Source: Sphingomonas pseudosanguinis (lineage in GTDB: Bacteria; Pseudomonadota; Alphaproteobacteria; Sphingomonadales; Sphingomonadaceae). Taken from it: a stretch of 64,000 nucleotides of DNA. Location: assembly GCF_014196255.1 (NCBI RefSeq), contig NZ_JACIDH010000006.1, forward strand, positions 62,001 through 126,000. Reading direction: 5' to 3'. Numbering within the stretch: the first letter of the stretch is position 1; every line of letters begins with the position of its first letter. Positions 37,876 through 47,696 of this stretch are shown here, piece by piece. The notes below the pieces were generated by a model that was not told the DNA's origin, ran no database searches, and saw nothing but the letters and a program-made list of their open reading frames with translations. The translations under genes and the position numbers were made by a program.

Positions 37876-39447
37876 TTATGCCTTGGCCAATGCCTCGGCG
37901 ATCAGCTTGCGGCTGTTCTCCACACCATAGAGCGCAATGAAGCTGCCCATGCGCGGCCCTTGCGCCGATCCCAGCAGCGTCTCGTACAGCGCCTTGAACC
38001 AGTCGCGCAGCGACGGGAAGGCGTCGGTCTTGCCGATCTCATAGACGATATTCTGGATGTCCTCGGCGCTCGCCCCCTCGGGCAAGGCGGCGAGCTGCGT
38101 ATCCAGCTGGCGCAACGCCTCGGCCTCATGCGGCTCAGGTGCACGGCGCTGGAGCGTCGGCGTGACGAAGTCGCGGGCATAGGCCAGCGCATGGTCGATC
38201 AGCCGGTCCAGCTCCGGGTACTTCGCGGCCGATGCCTCGGGCACATAATTGGCGAGATAGCCCCAGACCTGCTCCTTGGTCGCCTCGCCCATCACACCAA
38301 CCAGGTTGAGCAACAGCCCGAACGTCACCGGCAGTTCGCCTTCGGGAAGCTTGCCGTCATGGATGTGATGCACCGGATTGCCCAGCTGCTCCTTGAGCGA
38401 CTGGTTGGGGTAGTTCACCCGGAACTGCCAATATTCGTCCACCGCGCGCGGGATGACGCCCATGTGCAGCTGCTTGGCCTTTTTCGGCTCGCGATAGGCG
38501 AAGAAGGCCAGGCTCTCCTCCGGCCCATAGGTCAGCCACTGGTCGAGGCTGAGGCCGTTGCCCTTGGACTTGGAGATTTTCTCGCCATGCTCGTCGAGGA
38601 ACATCTCGTAATTAAAGCCCTCGGGCGGACGGCCGCCGAGGACGCGCGCGATCTTGGACGACTGGGTGACCGAGTCGATCAGGTCCTTGCCCGCCATCTC
38701 ATAATCCACGCCCAGCGCGACCCAGCGCATCGCCCAGTCGACCTTCCATTGCAGCTTGGACAGGCCGCCCAGCGCCGACTGGACGATCCGCTCGCCCTCA
38801 TCCTCGAACGCGATCAGGCCGGCCTCGGCATCGACCACCTCGACCGGCACCTGCAGGACGATGCCCGACTTGGGGCTGATCGGCAGAACGGGCGAATAGG
38901 TGGCGCGACGCTCGGCGCGGAGCGTCGGGAGCATCACGTCCTGGATGCCCTGATAATGCTTCAGCACCAGCCGGAGCGCGTCGTCAAACCGGCCGGACGT
39001 GTAATATTCGGTCGACGAGGCGAATTCATAGTCGAAGCCGAACCGGTCGAGAAACTGGCGCAGCAGTGCGTTGTTGTGCGCGGCGAAGCTGTCAAACTTC
39101 TCGAACGGATCGGGCACCTGGGTCAGCGGCTTGCCGAGATGCTCGCGCAGCATCTCCTGGTTCGGTACGTTGTCCGGCACCTTGCGCAGCCCGTCCATAT
39201 CGTCCGAAAAGGCGATCAGCCGCGTCTTCTGATCCGACAGCGCATGAAAGGCATTGCGGACCATGGTGGTGCGAAGCACTTCGTTGAACGTGCCGATATG
39301 CGGCAGACCCGAGGGACCATAGCCGGTTTCGAACAGGATCGGCTCGCCGCCCGGCTTGCCATCGGGATAGCGTTTGAGGAGCTTGCGAGCCTCCTCATAG
39401 GGCCAAGCCTTGGACTCGAGAGCGGTGGAGCGGAGTTCGTCTGTCAT
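37876..39447 (-). CDS. lysS: Class I lysine-tRNA ligase
   Basis: Charges tRNA-Lys. It is the archaeal-type class I enzyme, not the class II E. coli type: the HIGH-like motif is PSGLPHIGTFNE and the KMSKS-like motif is EKISKSKGNGLS, with AFSDDMDGLRKVPDN and no class II motifs. The 523-residue length from the ATG at 39447 is normal. Class I LysRS occurs in a subset of alphaproteobacteria, including sphingomonads. A parS site and a DnaA box lie just upstream of the start. Confidence 0.95.
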   Translation of the reverse strand: MTDELRSTALESKAWPYEEARKLLKRYPDGKPGGEPILFETGYGPSGLPHIGTFNEVLRTTMVRNAFHALSDQKTRLIAFSDDMDGLRKVPDNVPNQEMLREHLGKPLTQVPDPFEKFDSFAAHNNALLRQFLDRFGFDYEFASSTEYYTSGRFDDALRLVLKHYQGIQDVMLPTLRAERRATYSPVLPISPKSGIVLQVPVEVVDAEAGLIAFEDEGERIVQSALGGLSKLQWKVDWAMRWVALGVDYEMAGKDLIDSVTQSSKIARVLGGRPPEGFNYEMFLDEHGEKISKSKGNGLSLDQWLTYGPEESLAFFAYREPKKAKQLHMGVIPRAVDEYWQFRVNYPNQSLKEQLGNPVHHIHDGKLPEGELPVTFGLLLNLVGVMGEATKEQVWGYLANYVPEASAAKYPELDRLIDHALAYARDFVTPTLQRRAPEPHEAEALRQLDTQLAALPEGASAEDIQNIVYEIGKTDAFPSLRDWFKALYETLLGSAQGPRMGSFIALYGVENSRKLIAEALAKA

Positions 39448-39518
39448 AGCCCCGCCATGTGGCAAGACGGGGCGGGATGCACAATGGATTTTGCGGTTTG
39501 ATGGAGTTGTGCACGATA

Positions 39519-39527
39519 TTATCCACA
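39519..39527 (+). promoter_or_regulatory. DnaA box (perfect)
   Basis: TTATCCACA, the strong R1-type DnaA-binding sequence, nine bases upstream of parS site 3, in the lysS upstream spacer. Confidence 0.85.
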
Positions 39528-39536
39528 GGGGTCATG

Positions 39537-39552
39537 TGTTCCACGTGGAACA
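39537..39552. promoter_or_regulatory. parS site 3
   Basis: TGTTCCACGTGGAACA, a perfect 16-base palindrome and the best parS match in the window, in the spacer upstream of lysS. Confidence 0.95.
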
Positions 39553-39830
39553 GATAGGGCGGTATTGCTTGGCATTCCCTCCCCCCATCCCCTCCCGCCT
39601 GCGAGAGGGGCGTGCGTTTTCGAAAGGTCTTGCGCGCCTCTCACAATAAGCCCCTCCCGCAGGCGAGTTTTGGGTCGGTCATGCCCCCGGCATGACCTAA
39701 ACGATGCGGGGCATCGTTTACCCGAAACTGGGTTTGGGGAGGGCATCGCCCAAAGCCATTCGGCCAGTAACAACACTCAAATCCCCCGCGCCCCGTTGCC
39801 AACCTGTTCCCACTCCCCCAAATCAACAAA

Positions 39831-42566
39831 GTGACCACGCTCCCCCACCCCGCCCTTCATGCCAGCCATAGCGGTGTGTGGATTTCGACTCAGGGCCAAA
39901 CGCGCGCTGTGTCACGCGGCGAGGCGATCGGGCTGGCATCCGAGACCCCGGTCATTCTGCTCAACGCACCGCTGATCGGGCAGCGGCTGGGCTATGCCGA
40001 ACTATCGGGCCTCGACATCCTCGAACTCTTCGCCTTCCTCCGCCCCGCCCGCTTCGCCGTCCCGACCCCGCATGGCCTTGCCCGCGCCTGCGGACTGGAG
40101 CCACCGCAAAGCGATGCCGAGGTTGCGGCCTTTCTGCTCCGCGCCACCGAGACGCTGCTCGCCATGCCGGGCGGCGTATGGCCCGAGCGCGAAGGCGCAT
40201 GGACCGCCGCGCAGAGCCTCGCCCGGCTCCGCTGGCCTTGGGCGCCGTTGATCGGCCCGCGCCTGACCCGGCCCGAGCGTAACGAGCGATGGCTGTTCAG
40301 CGCGCTGCCCGAATGGGAGGAGGATGCCCCCCGCCCCGCCCCGCGCACCATCGACCTGCCGCCCGCCGATGCCGAGGATCGCCTGCGCCACCTGACCGGT
40401 GAGGGTGCGGAGGAACGCCCGGGTCAGCGCGCCTATGCCGCCGCCGTCACCGCCGCCTTCGCGCCGCGCGCGGCGCGCGACACCCCCAATATGGTGCTGG
40501 CCGAAGCGGGCACCGGCATCGGCAAGACGCTGGGCTATCTCGCCCCCGCCAGCCTGTGGGCCGAGCGCGCGGGCGGCGCGGTGTGGATTTCGACCTATAC
40601 CAAGGCGCTGCAACGCCAGCTGAGTGGCGAGACGGCGCGCATCTTCCCCGATCCCGTGTTGCGCAAGGAACGGGTCGTCACCCGCAAGGGCCGCGAGAAT
40701 TATCTCTGCCTGCTCAATCTGGAGGATGCGCTGCAAGGCGGGTTCGCTGGACGCGCGGCGGTGCTGGCGCAGCTGGTCGCGCGCTGGGCGGCGTATAGCA
40801 GCGACGGCGATATGGTCGGGGGTGACCTGCCCGGCTGGCTGACCACCTTGTTCCGCCGCAACGGCTCGGCCGCGCTGACCGACCGGCGTGGCGAGTGCGT
40901 CTATGCGGGCTGCCCGCATTACCGCAAATGCTTCATCGAACGGGCGGCGCGCGCCTCGGTGCAGGCGGACATCGTCATCGCCAATCATGCATTGGTCATG
41001 GTCAACGCGGCGCGGGGGCGGGAAACCCAGACGCGGCCGACCCGCTATGTCTTCGACGAGGGGCATCACCTGTTCGACGCGGCGGACTCGATGTTCGCCA
41101 CCGCGCTGACCGGTTCGGAGACGATCGAGCTGCGCCGCTGGATACTCGGCCCCGAAGCCGGGTCGCGCGGACGTCGTCGGGGGCTGGCCGCGCGGCTGTC
41201 CGATGTCGCCAGCTATGACGAGGGCGGCAACCGCGCGATCGGCGATGCGGTACAGGCGGCGCAGGCGCTGGCGAGCGAAGGCTGGCTGGGACGATTGGCG
41301 GAGGGCCAGCCCTTCGGTCCGATCGAGACTTTGCTGGCGGCAGTGCGCGGTCTCGCCTTCGCCCGCGCCGAGCAGCCGGGCGATGCCGGCTATGGCCTGG
41401 AAACCGAACTCGCCGACCCCTCCCCCGAACTGATCGACGCGGCCGGCCCCGCCGCGCATGCGCTCGACGCGCTGCTGCGGCCGCTGGTGACGCTGGGTCA
41501 GCGGTTGGAGGCGGTATTGCAGGAAGCGCCCGACTGGCTCGACGGCCAAGCACGCGCGCGGGTGGAAGGCGCGATCGCCTCGCTCGCTTGGCGTGCGGAG
41601 ACGGTGGCGGCGTGGCTGTCGCTGCTCGCGCGGATCGGCGGACCGGTCGATCCCGATTTCGTCGACTGGCTGGCGGTCGATCGGGTCGAGGGGCGCGAAT
41701 ACGACATCGGCCTGCACCGCCACTGGCTCGACCCCACCCGCCCCTTTGCCGAGATCGTGCTGAAGCCGGCGCATGGTGCCGTCGTCACCTCGGCGACCTT
41801 GCGCGCCGGTGGCGACTGGGATGTGGCGGAGGCGCGGACGGGGGCACCGCATCTGGCGCGCGGCCCGGCGCATTTCGTCGCGCAAAGTCCGTTCGATTAT
41901 CCGGCCCGCGCCGAAGTACTGATCGTCACCGATGTGAAGCGCGGCGACATTCCCCAACTGGCCAATGCCTATGCGCGGCTGATCGCCGCGGCCAAGGGCG
42001 GGACGTTGGGGCTGTTCACCGCGATCCGGCGGTTGCGCGGCGTGCATGGCCGGATCGCCGACCGGCTGGCGCGCGACGGGCTGGCGCTGCACGCGCAGCA
42101 TGTCGATCCGATCGACACGGGCACGCTGGTGGACATCTTCCGCGACGATCCGTCCGCCTCGCTGCTCGGCACCGATGCATTGCGCGACGGTGTGGATGTG
42201 CCCGGCTCCTCGCTGCGGCTGGTGGTGATGGAGGGCGTGCCCTGGCCCAAGCCGACCGTACTGCACGCCGCGCGCAAGCTGGCGGGGGGCGGCAGCGTCT
42301 ATGACGATCGGATCGTGCGCGCGCGGCTGGCACAAGCGTTCGGGCGCCTGATCCGGCGTGCCGATGATCGCGGCGCCTTCGTGCTGCTATCCGCCGCCAT
42401 GCCGTCGCGGCTGCTCGACGCCTTTCCGCCGGGGGTCGCGATCAGCCGCGTGACGCTGGACGAAGCCGTCGCGCGGGTCGCGGGCCGGCTTTCCTCCGAC
42501 GCCGCGATCGGGCATGGAGAGGCCGATACCCTGCCAGCCGCCGCCCCGGAGAGTCCGATCCGATGA
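39831..42566 (+). CDS. DinG/YoaA-type ATP-dependent DNA helicase
   Basis: Superfamily 2, XPD-like 5'-3' helicase of 911 residues. The first 190 residues are family-specific and of unknown role. The helicase then starts with LAEAGTGIGKTLGYLAPA (Walker A), with an iron-sulfur-type cysteine set between motifs (C of LCLLNLED, then CVYAGCPHYRKCFIE), FDEGHHLFD (DEAH-like) and the late motifs GLFTAIRRLRGVH and FGRLIRRADDRGAF. It probably helps resolve damaged or R-looped DNA. The start is GTG 39831, and its stop overlaps the SixA-type gene by four bases. Confidence 0.88.
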   Translation: MTTLPHPALHASHSGVWISTQGQTRAVSRGEAIGLASETPVILLNAPLIGQRLGYAELSGLDILELFAFLRPARFAVPTPHGLARACGLEPPQSDAEVAAFLLRATETLLAMPGGVWPEREGAWTAAQSLARLRWPWAPLIGPRLTRPERNERWLFSALPEWEEDAPRPAPRTIDLPPADAEDRLRHLTGEGAEERPGQRAYAAAVTAAFAPRAARDTPNMVLAEAGTGIGKTLGYLAPASLWAERAGGAVWISTYTKALQRQLSGETARIFPDPVLRKERVVTRKGRENYLCLLNLEDALQGGFAGRAAVLAQLVARWAAYSSDGDMVGGDLPGWLTTLFRRNGSAALTDRRGECVYAGCPHYRKCFIERAARASVQADIVIANHALVMVNAARGRETQTRPTRYVFDEGHHLFDAADSMFATALTGSETIELRRWILGPEAGSRGRRRGLAARLSDVASYDEGGNRAIGDAVQAAQALASEGWLGRLAEGQPFGPIETLLAAVRGLAFARAEQPGDAGYGLETELADPSPELIDAAGPAAHALDALLRPLVTLGQRLEAVLQEAPDWLDGQARARVEGAIASLAWRAETVAAWLSLLARIGGPVDPDFVDWLAVDRVEGREYDIGLHRHWLDPTRPFAEIVLKPAHGAVVTSATLRAGGDWDVAEARTGAPHLARGPAHFVAQSPFDYPARAEVLIVTDVKRGDIPQLANAYARLIAAAKGGTLGLFTAIRRLRGVHGRIADRLARDGLALHAQHVDPIDTGTLVDIFRDDPSASLLGTDALRDGVDVPGSSLRLVVMEGVPWPKPTVLHAARKLAGGGSVYDDRIVRARLAQAFGRLIRRADDRGAFVLLSAAMPSRLLDAFPPGVAISRVTLDEAVARVAGRLSSDAAIGHGEADTLPAAAPESPIR

Positions 42567-43096
42567 AGACGCTGACGCTGCTTCGCCATGCCAAATCCAG
42601 CTGGGACGATCCCGTGGCGCGCGACTTCGATCGTCCGCTGAATGCCAAGGGGCGACGCGCGGCGGCGATGATCGGCCGGCAGCTCAAGTCACTCGATTTT
42701 AAGTTCGATCACATCCTTGCCTCCCCCGCCGTGCGGGTGATGGAGACGCTGGACGAGGTGTGGAACGGCTATGGCCGGCGGCTGGAGCCGGTGTGGGACA
42801 AGGCGATGTATCTCGCCTCGGGCGCCAGCCTGCTCGATCTGGTCCATGCGCTGCCCGAGGATGCCGATCATGTCCTGATGGTCGGCCATAATCCCGGGCT
42901 CGAAGATCTGACGCTCGACCTGACGCTGGACGGGGAATTGCGCGAGCGAGCCGAGGACAAATATCCCACCGCGACGGTCGCGCAGATGACCCTGCCGATC
43001 ACCCGCTGGGCGGAAGCGCAATCCAACAGCGCGACGCTGATCGCCTTCATCCGCCCGCGCGATCTCGACCCCACGCTGGGTCCCGATACTCCCTGA
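42563..43096 (+). CDS. SixA-type histidine phosphatase
   Basis: Phosphohistidine/phosphoester phosphatase of the histidine-phosphatase superfamily, 177 residues. The catalytic motif is LLRHAKSSWDD at the start (RH), with ASPAVRVMETL and the second His in VGHNPGLEDL. Protein-phosphohistidine phosphatases such as SixA have this short layout, but the target is not known. It starts within the stop of the DinG-like gene (ATGA overlap) and ends just before a spacer with four DnaA boxes. Confidence 0.88.
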   Translation: MKTLTLLRHAKSSWDDPVARDFDRPLNAKGRRAAAMIGRQLKSLDFKFDHILASPAVRVMETLDEVWNGYGRRLEPVWDKAMYLASGASLLDLVHALPEDADHVLMVGHNPGLEDLTLDLTLDGELRERAEDKYPTATVAQMTLPITRWAEAQSNSATLIAFIRPRDLDPTLGPDTP

Positions 43097-43372
43097 CTTA
43101 TCCACAGCCATTCCGGCGATAGGATCATCGGTCCAACAAGGCTGAATGGCTCTTCCTGGCCGGAAACAGGGTGTGGATAACCCTGTCAGATAGGGGGCCC
43201 AATACCCCGCGTTTCCTGTGGATAAGCCTGTGTATGATCGGCAGCGCGATGCTGAAAACAATCATACGATCGGATGATAGAGCGAAACTCGAAAGGGCCT
43301 TTATTCTCTCACGATTTCAGTGTTTTGAATACCATCATCGCTGTGGATAACATGTTGGCAAAGGGTCGATAA
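43097..43372. promoter_or_regulatory. DnaA-box cluster in convergent spacer
   Basis: The 276-base gap between convergent genes holds four perfect TTATCCACA boxes: 43098-43106 on the + strand and 43172-43180, 43217-43225 and 43342-43350 on the - strand. The right half (about 43250-43345) is strongly A/T-rich for this genome and has the small palindrome ATCATACGATCGGATGAT. No GANTC site is present. It could be an alternative origin part or a DnaA-titrating site. Confidence 0.75.
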
Positions 43373-43900
43373 TCACCCCTTGCCTTCCAGTTTCGCCTTC
43401 AGCCCGGCCAACGCGCCAAGAGGGCGCGCCTCTTCCTCGCTGATGACACCCGCCTCCTTCAACACCGCCGCCGCATGAGGGCTGCGCGGGAAGGGATCGA
43501 GCGCCAGCGCCATCGTCTCCGCCGCCGCTTCGCCGAGGTCGATCGCACCGCCCTCGATCTCGATCGTGTCGAGCGTATCGCCGGACAGTTCGATCTCCTC
43601 ATCCGTGCCGTACGCAGCGGGCTCGACGAAGCGCAGCGCGACCGGCTCGTCCACGGTCGCGGGCACGGGTTCGCCAGTTACAGAGCAGGGCTGCACCACC
43701 GCGCTGCGCACCGTGCCGGTCACCAGGATGCCGGGGGCATCGCGACGCACGACCAGATCGGCCTGAAGCCGGTCGATCGACAAGAGGCCGAAGCGCTTCG
43801 CCAACGCCGCGCGCTCGGCCGAGTCCGCTTCGATCGCGACCGGCTTTTCACGCTCGCCGATCGTGTCGATCTTTTCGGGGCGGCTCCATTCGGGGGTCAC
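43373..43900 (-). CDS. YceD/DUF177-family protein
   Basis: A 175-residue protein of the YceD family, usually linked to 23S rRNA/ribosome processing or to rpmF-plsX loci. The start is a GTG at 43900 (MTPEWSRPEKID). The family cysteine is in VVQPCSVTGEPVPA, and the acidic stretch DEPVALRFVEPA and DTLDTIEIEGGAIDLGEAAAETMALALDPFPR is characteristic. Its start overlaps the stop of the upstream chaperone gene (GTGA). Confidence 0.85.
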   Translation of the reverse strand: MTPEWSRPEKIDTIGEREKPVAIEADSAERAALAKRFGLLSIDRLQADLVVRRDAPGILVTGTVRSAVVQPCSVTGEPVPATVDEPVALRFVEPAAYGTDEEIELSGDTLDTIEIEGGAIDLGEAAAETMALALDPFPRSPHAAAVLKEAGVISEEEARPLGALAGLKAKLEGKG

Positions 43901-44433
43901 GGCAATTCTCCACTCATCAATCGGGCCAGCGGCATCGCCGCCAGCTGTTCGTGCAACAGGGTCAACGCGCGGCGAACGTAACCGACCGCATCGGCGTCGC
44001 CCGGCGCATCCCCCCGGTACAGGTTTCGCAGCAGCGCGGCATCCAGCATCGCCGGCTCCTCGGCCACCAGTGCCTCGCGATAGGCGGTCAGGCGACCACC
44101 CAGCATCGCCATCATCCGGCCGATATGCTTGCCGACGACGATGTCGCCAATCCCCAACTCGCGCAACTGCCCGTCCATATCGGTCACGAACCGCTCGGTC
44201 AGGCGCGCCGCGGCCTCGGTGCCCTCCGCGCTCGCCTCCAGCCGGATCAGAACCAGCGACAGGATCGCGGCGATCATGTCGAACCGACCATCGACCGTGT
44301 CGGGCACCGCCCCGTCCAGATACCAGTGCGGTTCGCGCGCGCGCAGCACGACCGCATTGTACAGCGGCAGCACCGCATCGCCGTCCCGCCCGAAATAGCG
44401 TGCGGTCATCCGCTTCAGCCACGCTCCGGCCAT
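43897..44433 (-). CDS. Ubiquinol-cytochrome c chaperone family protein
   Basis: Member of the CBP3-type family needed for assembly of the cytochrome bc1 complex, 178 residues from the ATG at 44433, which follows an AGGGAGG ribosome-binding site. It shows the family pattern YNAVVLRAREPHWY, DTVDGRFDMIAAILSLVLIRLE and RFVTDMDGQLRELGIGDIVVGKHI. It is predicted soluble and cytoplasmic. The bc1 genes themselves are not in the window. It overlaps the yceD-type gene. Confidence 0.85.
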   Translation of the reverse strand: MAGAWLKRMTARYFGRDGDAVLPLYNAVVLRAREPHWYLDGAVPDTVDGRFDMIAAILSLVLIRLEASAEGTEAAARLTERFVTDMDGQLRELGIGDIVVGKHIGRMMAMLGGRLTAYREALVAEEPAMLDAALLRNLYRGDAPGDADAVGYVRRALTLLHEQLAAMPLARLMSGELP

Positions 44434-44578
44434 CCGCCCCTCCCTCTTCACGCGGGCATCCACCGCGCTGACGCTTGTGTGCGCCTTTCCCTTCGCATAT
44501 CGAGGGGGCGACGGTCGAGCCGATCGATCGCCTGTTTGCCTACCCGCCTGTGCGGCCGAGTGCGGCCCGGAGATGATG

Positions 44579-45070
44579 ATGAGCGTTTCTTCCACCCGGC
44601 TGGCCGTTCTCGGGCTGGGCCTGGCCATGGCCGCCGCCGCCTGCACGCCGCTGCGCTCGCATCAGGGTTATGTCGTCGACACCGACCTGGTCAATTCGAT
44701 CCAGCCGGGCGTCGACAACCGCCAGTCGGTGCTCCAGACGCTGGGCACGCCGACCATCACCAGCCAGTTCAACGGCGGCGACTGGTATTATGTCGCGCGC
44801 GACAGCCGCAATCTGGGCTTCAACCTGCCGCACCCCGCGTCGCAGATCACGCTGCAAATCAGCTTCGATCCGGCGGGCAATGTCAGCGCGATCCGCCGGT
44901 CGGGCATCGATCAGGCCGCCGACATCTCGCCCTATGGCAAGACGACACCGACGCTGGGTCGCCAGCGCGGCTTCTTCCAGGACCTGTTCGGCAATATCGG
45001 CGCGGTCGGCGCACCGGGCGCCGGTGCGGGCGCCCCCGGCACGGGTGGCGGCGGACGTACCCGGCCGTAA
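44579..45070 (+). CDS. bamE: Outer membrane assembly factor BamE-like lipoprotein
   Basis: Lipoprotein of the BAM complex that inserts beta-barrel proteins. Three tandem ATGs occur at 44573, 44576 (another frame) and 44579; GGAG spacing favours 44579. A signal peptide runs to a lipobox ending in AAAAC near residue 22. The SmpA/OmlA domain has SIQPGVDNRQSVLQTLGTPTITSQF and WYYVARDSRNLGF. A Gly/Ala/Pro-rich tail of about 20 residues follows. It is divergent from the chaperone gene. Confidence 0.92.
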   Translation: MSVSSTRLAVLGLGLAMAAAACTPLRSHQGYVVDTDLVNSIQPGVDNRQSVLQTLGTPTITSQFNGGDWYYVARDSRNLGFNLPHPASQITLQISFDPAGNVSAIRRSGIDQAADISPYGKTTPTLGRQRGFFQDLFGNIGAVGAPGAGAGAPGTGGGGRTRP

Positions 45071-45100
45071 GGGCGGGGTCGCTTTTCCTGTAATAGCGAA

Positions 45101-45311
45101 CTCCGTTCCGCCGGAGTGCACCGCCTGTTGCCGGCGAGGGATTCCCTTGGCCTTCGACTACGCTCAGGCGGAACGGGGTTTGTGGTGTCACCCTCGTAAG
45201 GAGGTCAGGTTTCCCTCCTACCTCCGTTCCGCCTAAGCGAAGTCGAAGGCCACGCACCATCTTGGCCGAGCACGGAACATACGCTTCGACTTCGCTGAGC
45301 GTGAACGGAGA
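45101..45311. repeat. Palindromic repeat family A, copy 4 and a partial copy
   Basis: Arms CTTCGACTACGCTCAGGCGG (near 45151) and CCGCCTAAGCGAAGTCGAAG (ending near 45252) make a full copy, and TTCGACTTCGCTGAGCGTGA near 45291 is a half copy. It lies between convergent bamE and rho. Confidence 0.75.
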
Positions 45312-45442
45312 TCGGGCCTAATCTCAGCAAATCCCCCGTTTGGCCGCGTCGCCTGGTAAGCAACGACGCGGCCGTGCCGTGCTTGGACCGGCACGATCCC
45401 GAAAGGGGGTGGGATCGGGCCTGCTAACGCCCCAAAACGAGA

Positions 45443-45482
45443 ATGGGTTCGCGAACGGGCCTAATTCCGCTTGCGAACCCAT
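45443..45482 (-). terminator. Hairpin downstream of rho
   Basis: ATGGGTTCGC (45443-45452) pairs with GCGAACCCAT (45473-45482) across a 20-base loop, about 54 bases past the rho stop. There is no T-run, so factor-independent ending is uncertain. Confidence 0.4.
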
Positions 45483-45535
45483 CATGGCGTCCATGGCGTC
45501 ACGTCGGCGGGGGCCATGGCCCCCTGCCCGCCCGC

Positions 45536-46792
<1,257 letters not shown>

Positions 46793-47231
46793 GAGGATCG
46801 GTCCGGATGGTCGGAGGGCGTCGGTCGGCGAGGATCGCGGCGAAACGAGGCTGTCGATAAGGAAGTGTAGGCGACGCGAGGACCGCGCCCTACGCCGCCG
46901 GAGTTAGGATTGGGGGTGCCCCAAGTCAATGGGGAAAGCCCATCGCCCCATGAGACTCACGCCCCCCGTAAACGGGATGGCTCCTCTTATTGCTCCCCTC
47001 CCGCTTGCGGGAGGGGCGGGGGGAGGGAAAGCCGCAGGCGTTGGTCTCGGTGAGACTCCCGGGGGGGCCCCCCCCCCCCCCCCCCGCCGGGGGGGGGGGG
47101 GGGGGGGGGGGCGCCCCAACGCCGCAGGCGTTGGTCTCGGTGAGACTCCCTGCCCTCCCCCACCCCCTCCCGCTTGCGGGAGGGGAGCAAGAAGGAGTGC
47201 CCTTCCGCCTGCGAGGAAGCACTAAGGTCGT
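46793..47231. repeat. rho-hemJ spacer: family B repeats and G/C homopolymer
   Basis: About 440 bases without a gene. Family B arms (CCCCTCCCGCTTGCGGGAGGGG) occur near 46996 and 47163. A 28-base tail, GCCGCAGGCGTTGGTCTCGG then TGAGACTC, follows at 47031 and again at 47121. Between them 47061-47111 is G7, C18, GCC, G23, a self-complementary homopolymer run unlikely to be precisely sequenced. Confidence 0.75.
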
Positions 47232-47696
47232 TCAGAACGGCTTGATGACGACCAACACCACAATCAACGCCGCCGCCAGCGCGGGCACTTCGTTGATCAT
47301 GCGCAGCTGCTTGCCGCTGAGCTTGGTCACCCCGCGCGCCAGTTTCTTGGAATAGCCGACCATCCAGCCATGATAGCCGCTGAGCAGCAGCACGAAGAAC
47401 AGCTTGGCATGGAGCCAGCCCAGTCCCGGCACGCCCGAGAACAGCCCCAGCGACGCCGCCAGCAACAGCCCCAACACCCACACCGCGATCATCGCCGGCG
47501 TCAGGATGATCGACCGCAGCTTGCCCTCGCGCTCGATCCAGCGCGCGGCGTCGGTGGCGTCGCCCGCGACCAACGCCTCCTGATGATAGACCAGATAGCG
47601 CGGCATCATGAACAGCCCGGCCATCCAGAAGATCACGAAGATGATATGCGCCGCCTTCACCCATTCATAGGCGGCCCCGAGAAGTCCGGTCATCAT
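47232..47696 (-). CDS. hemJ: Protoporphyrinogen oxidase HemJ (CopD-like)
   Basis: Four-helix membrane protein of about 154 residues that oxidises protoporphyrinogen IX in haem synthesis. It starts MMTGLLGAAYEWVKAAHIIFVIFWMAGLFMMPRY (split by helix turns) with the conserved His of KAAHII and Arg/Tyr of PRYLVYH, and has KLFFVLLLSGYHGWM and SGKQLRMINEVPAL, as in HemJ. The stop of hemE overlaps its start (ATGA), so hemE-hemJ is one transcript. The neighbour supports HemJ over a plain CopD copper protein. Confidence 0.9.
   Translation of the reverse strand: MMTGLLGAAYEWVKAAHIIFVIFWMAGLFMMPRYLVYHQEALVAGDATDAARWIEREGKLRSIILTPAMIAVWVLGLLLAASLGLFSGVPGLGWLHAKLFFVLLLSGYHGWMVGYSKKLARGVTKLSGKQLRMINEVPALAAALIVVLVVIKPF

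Larger units (their letters stand above)
39448..39830. other. lysS-dinG spacer holding DnaA box, parS and repeats
   Basis: About 380 bases with no gene. It contains the DnaA box and parS given separately, then family B repeat arms (CCCCTCCCGCCTGCGAGAGGGG around 39580 and GCCCCTCCCGCAGGCGA around 39650) and two short palindromes (GTCATGCCCCCGGCATGAC and AAACGATGCGGGGCATCGTTT) at 39677-39722. Confidence 0.6.

Noticed and set aside
40002..42335. Very long open frame on the reverse strand, opposite the DinG-like helicase
   Set aside because: It is the antisense shadow of a real gene in high-GC DNA: composition is Arg/Gly/Gln-rich, no domain is recognisable, and the + strand frame has all helicase motifs.
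47232..47696. CopD copper-transport protein
   Set aside because: Size, His/Arg pattern and coupling to hemE fit HemJ better; no copper genes are nearby.
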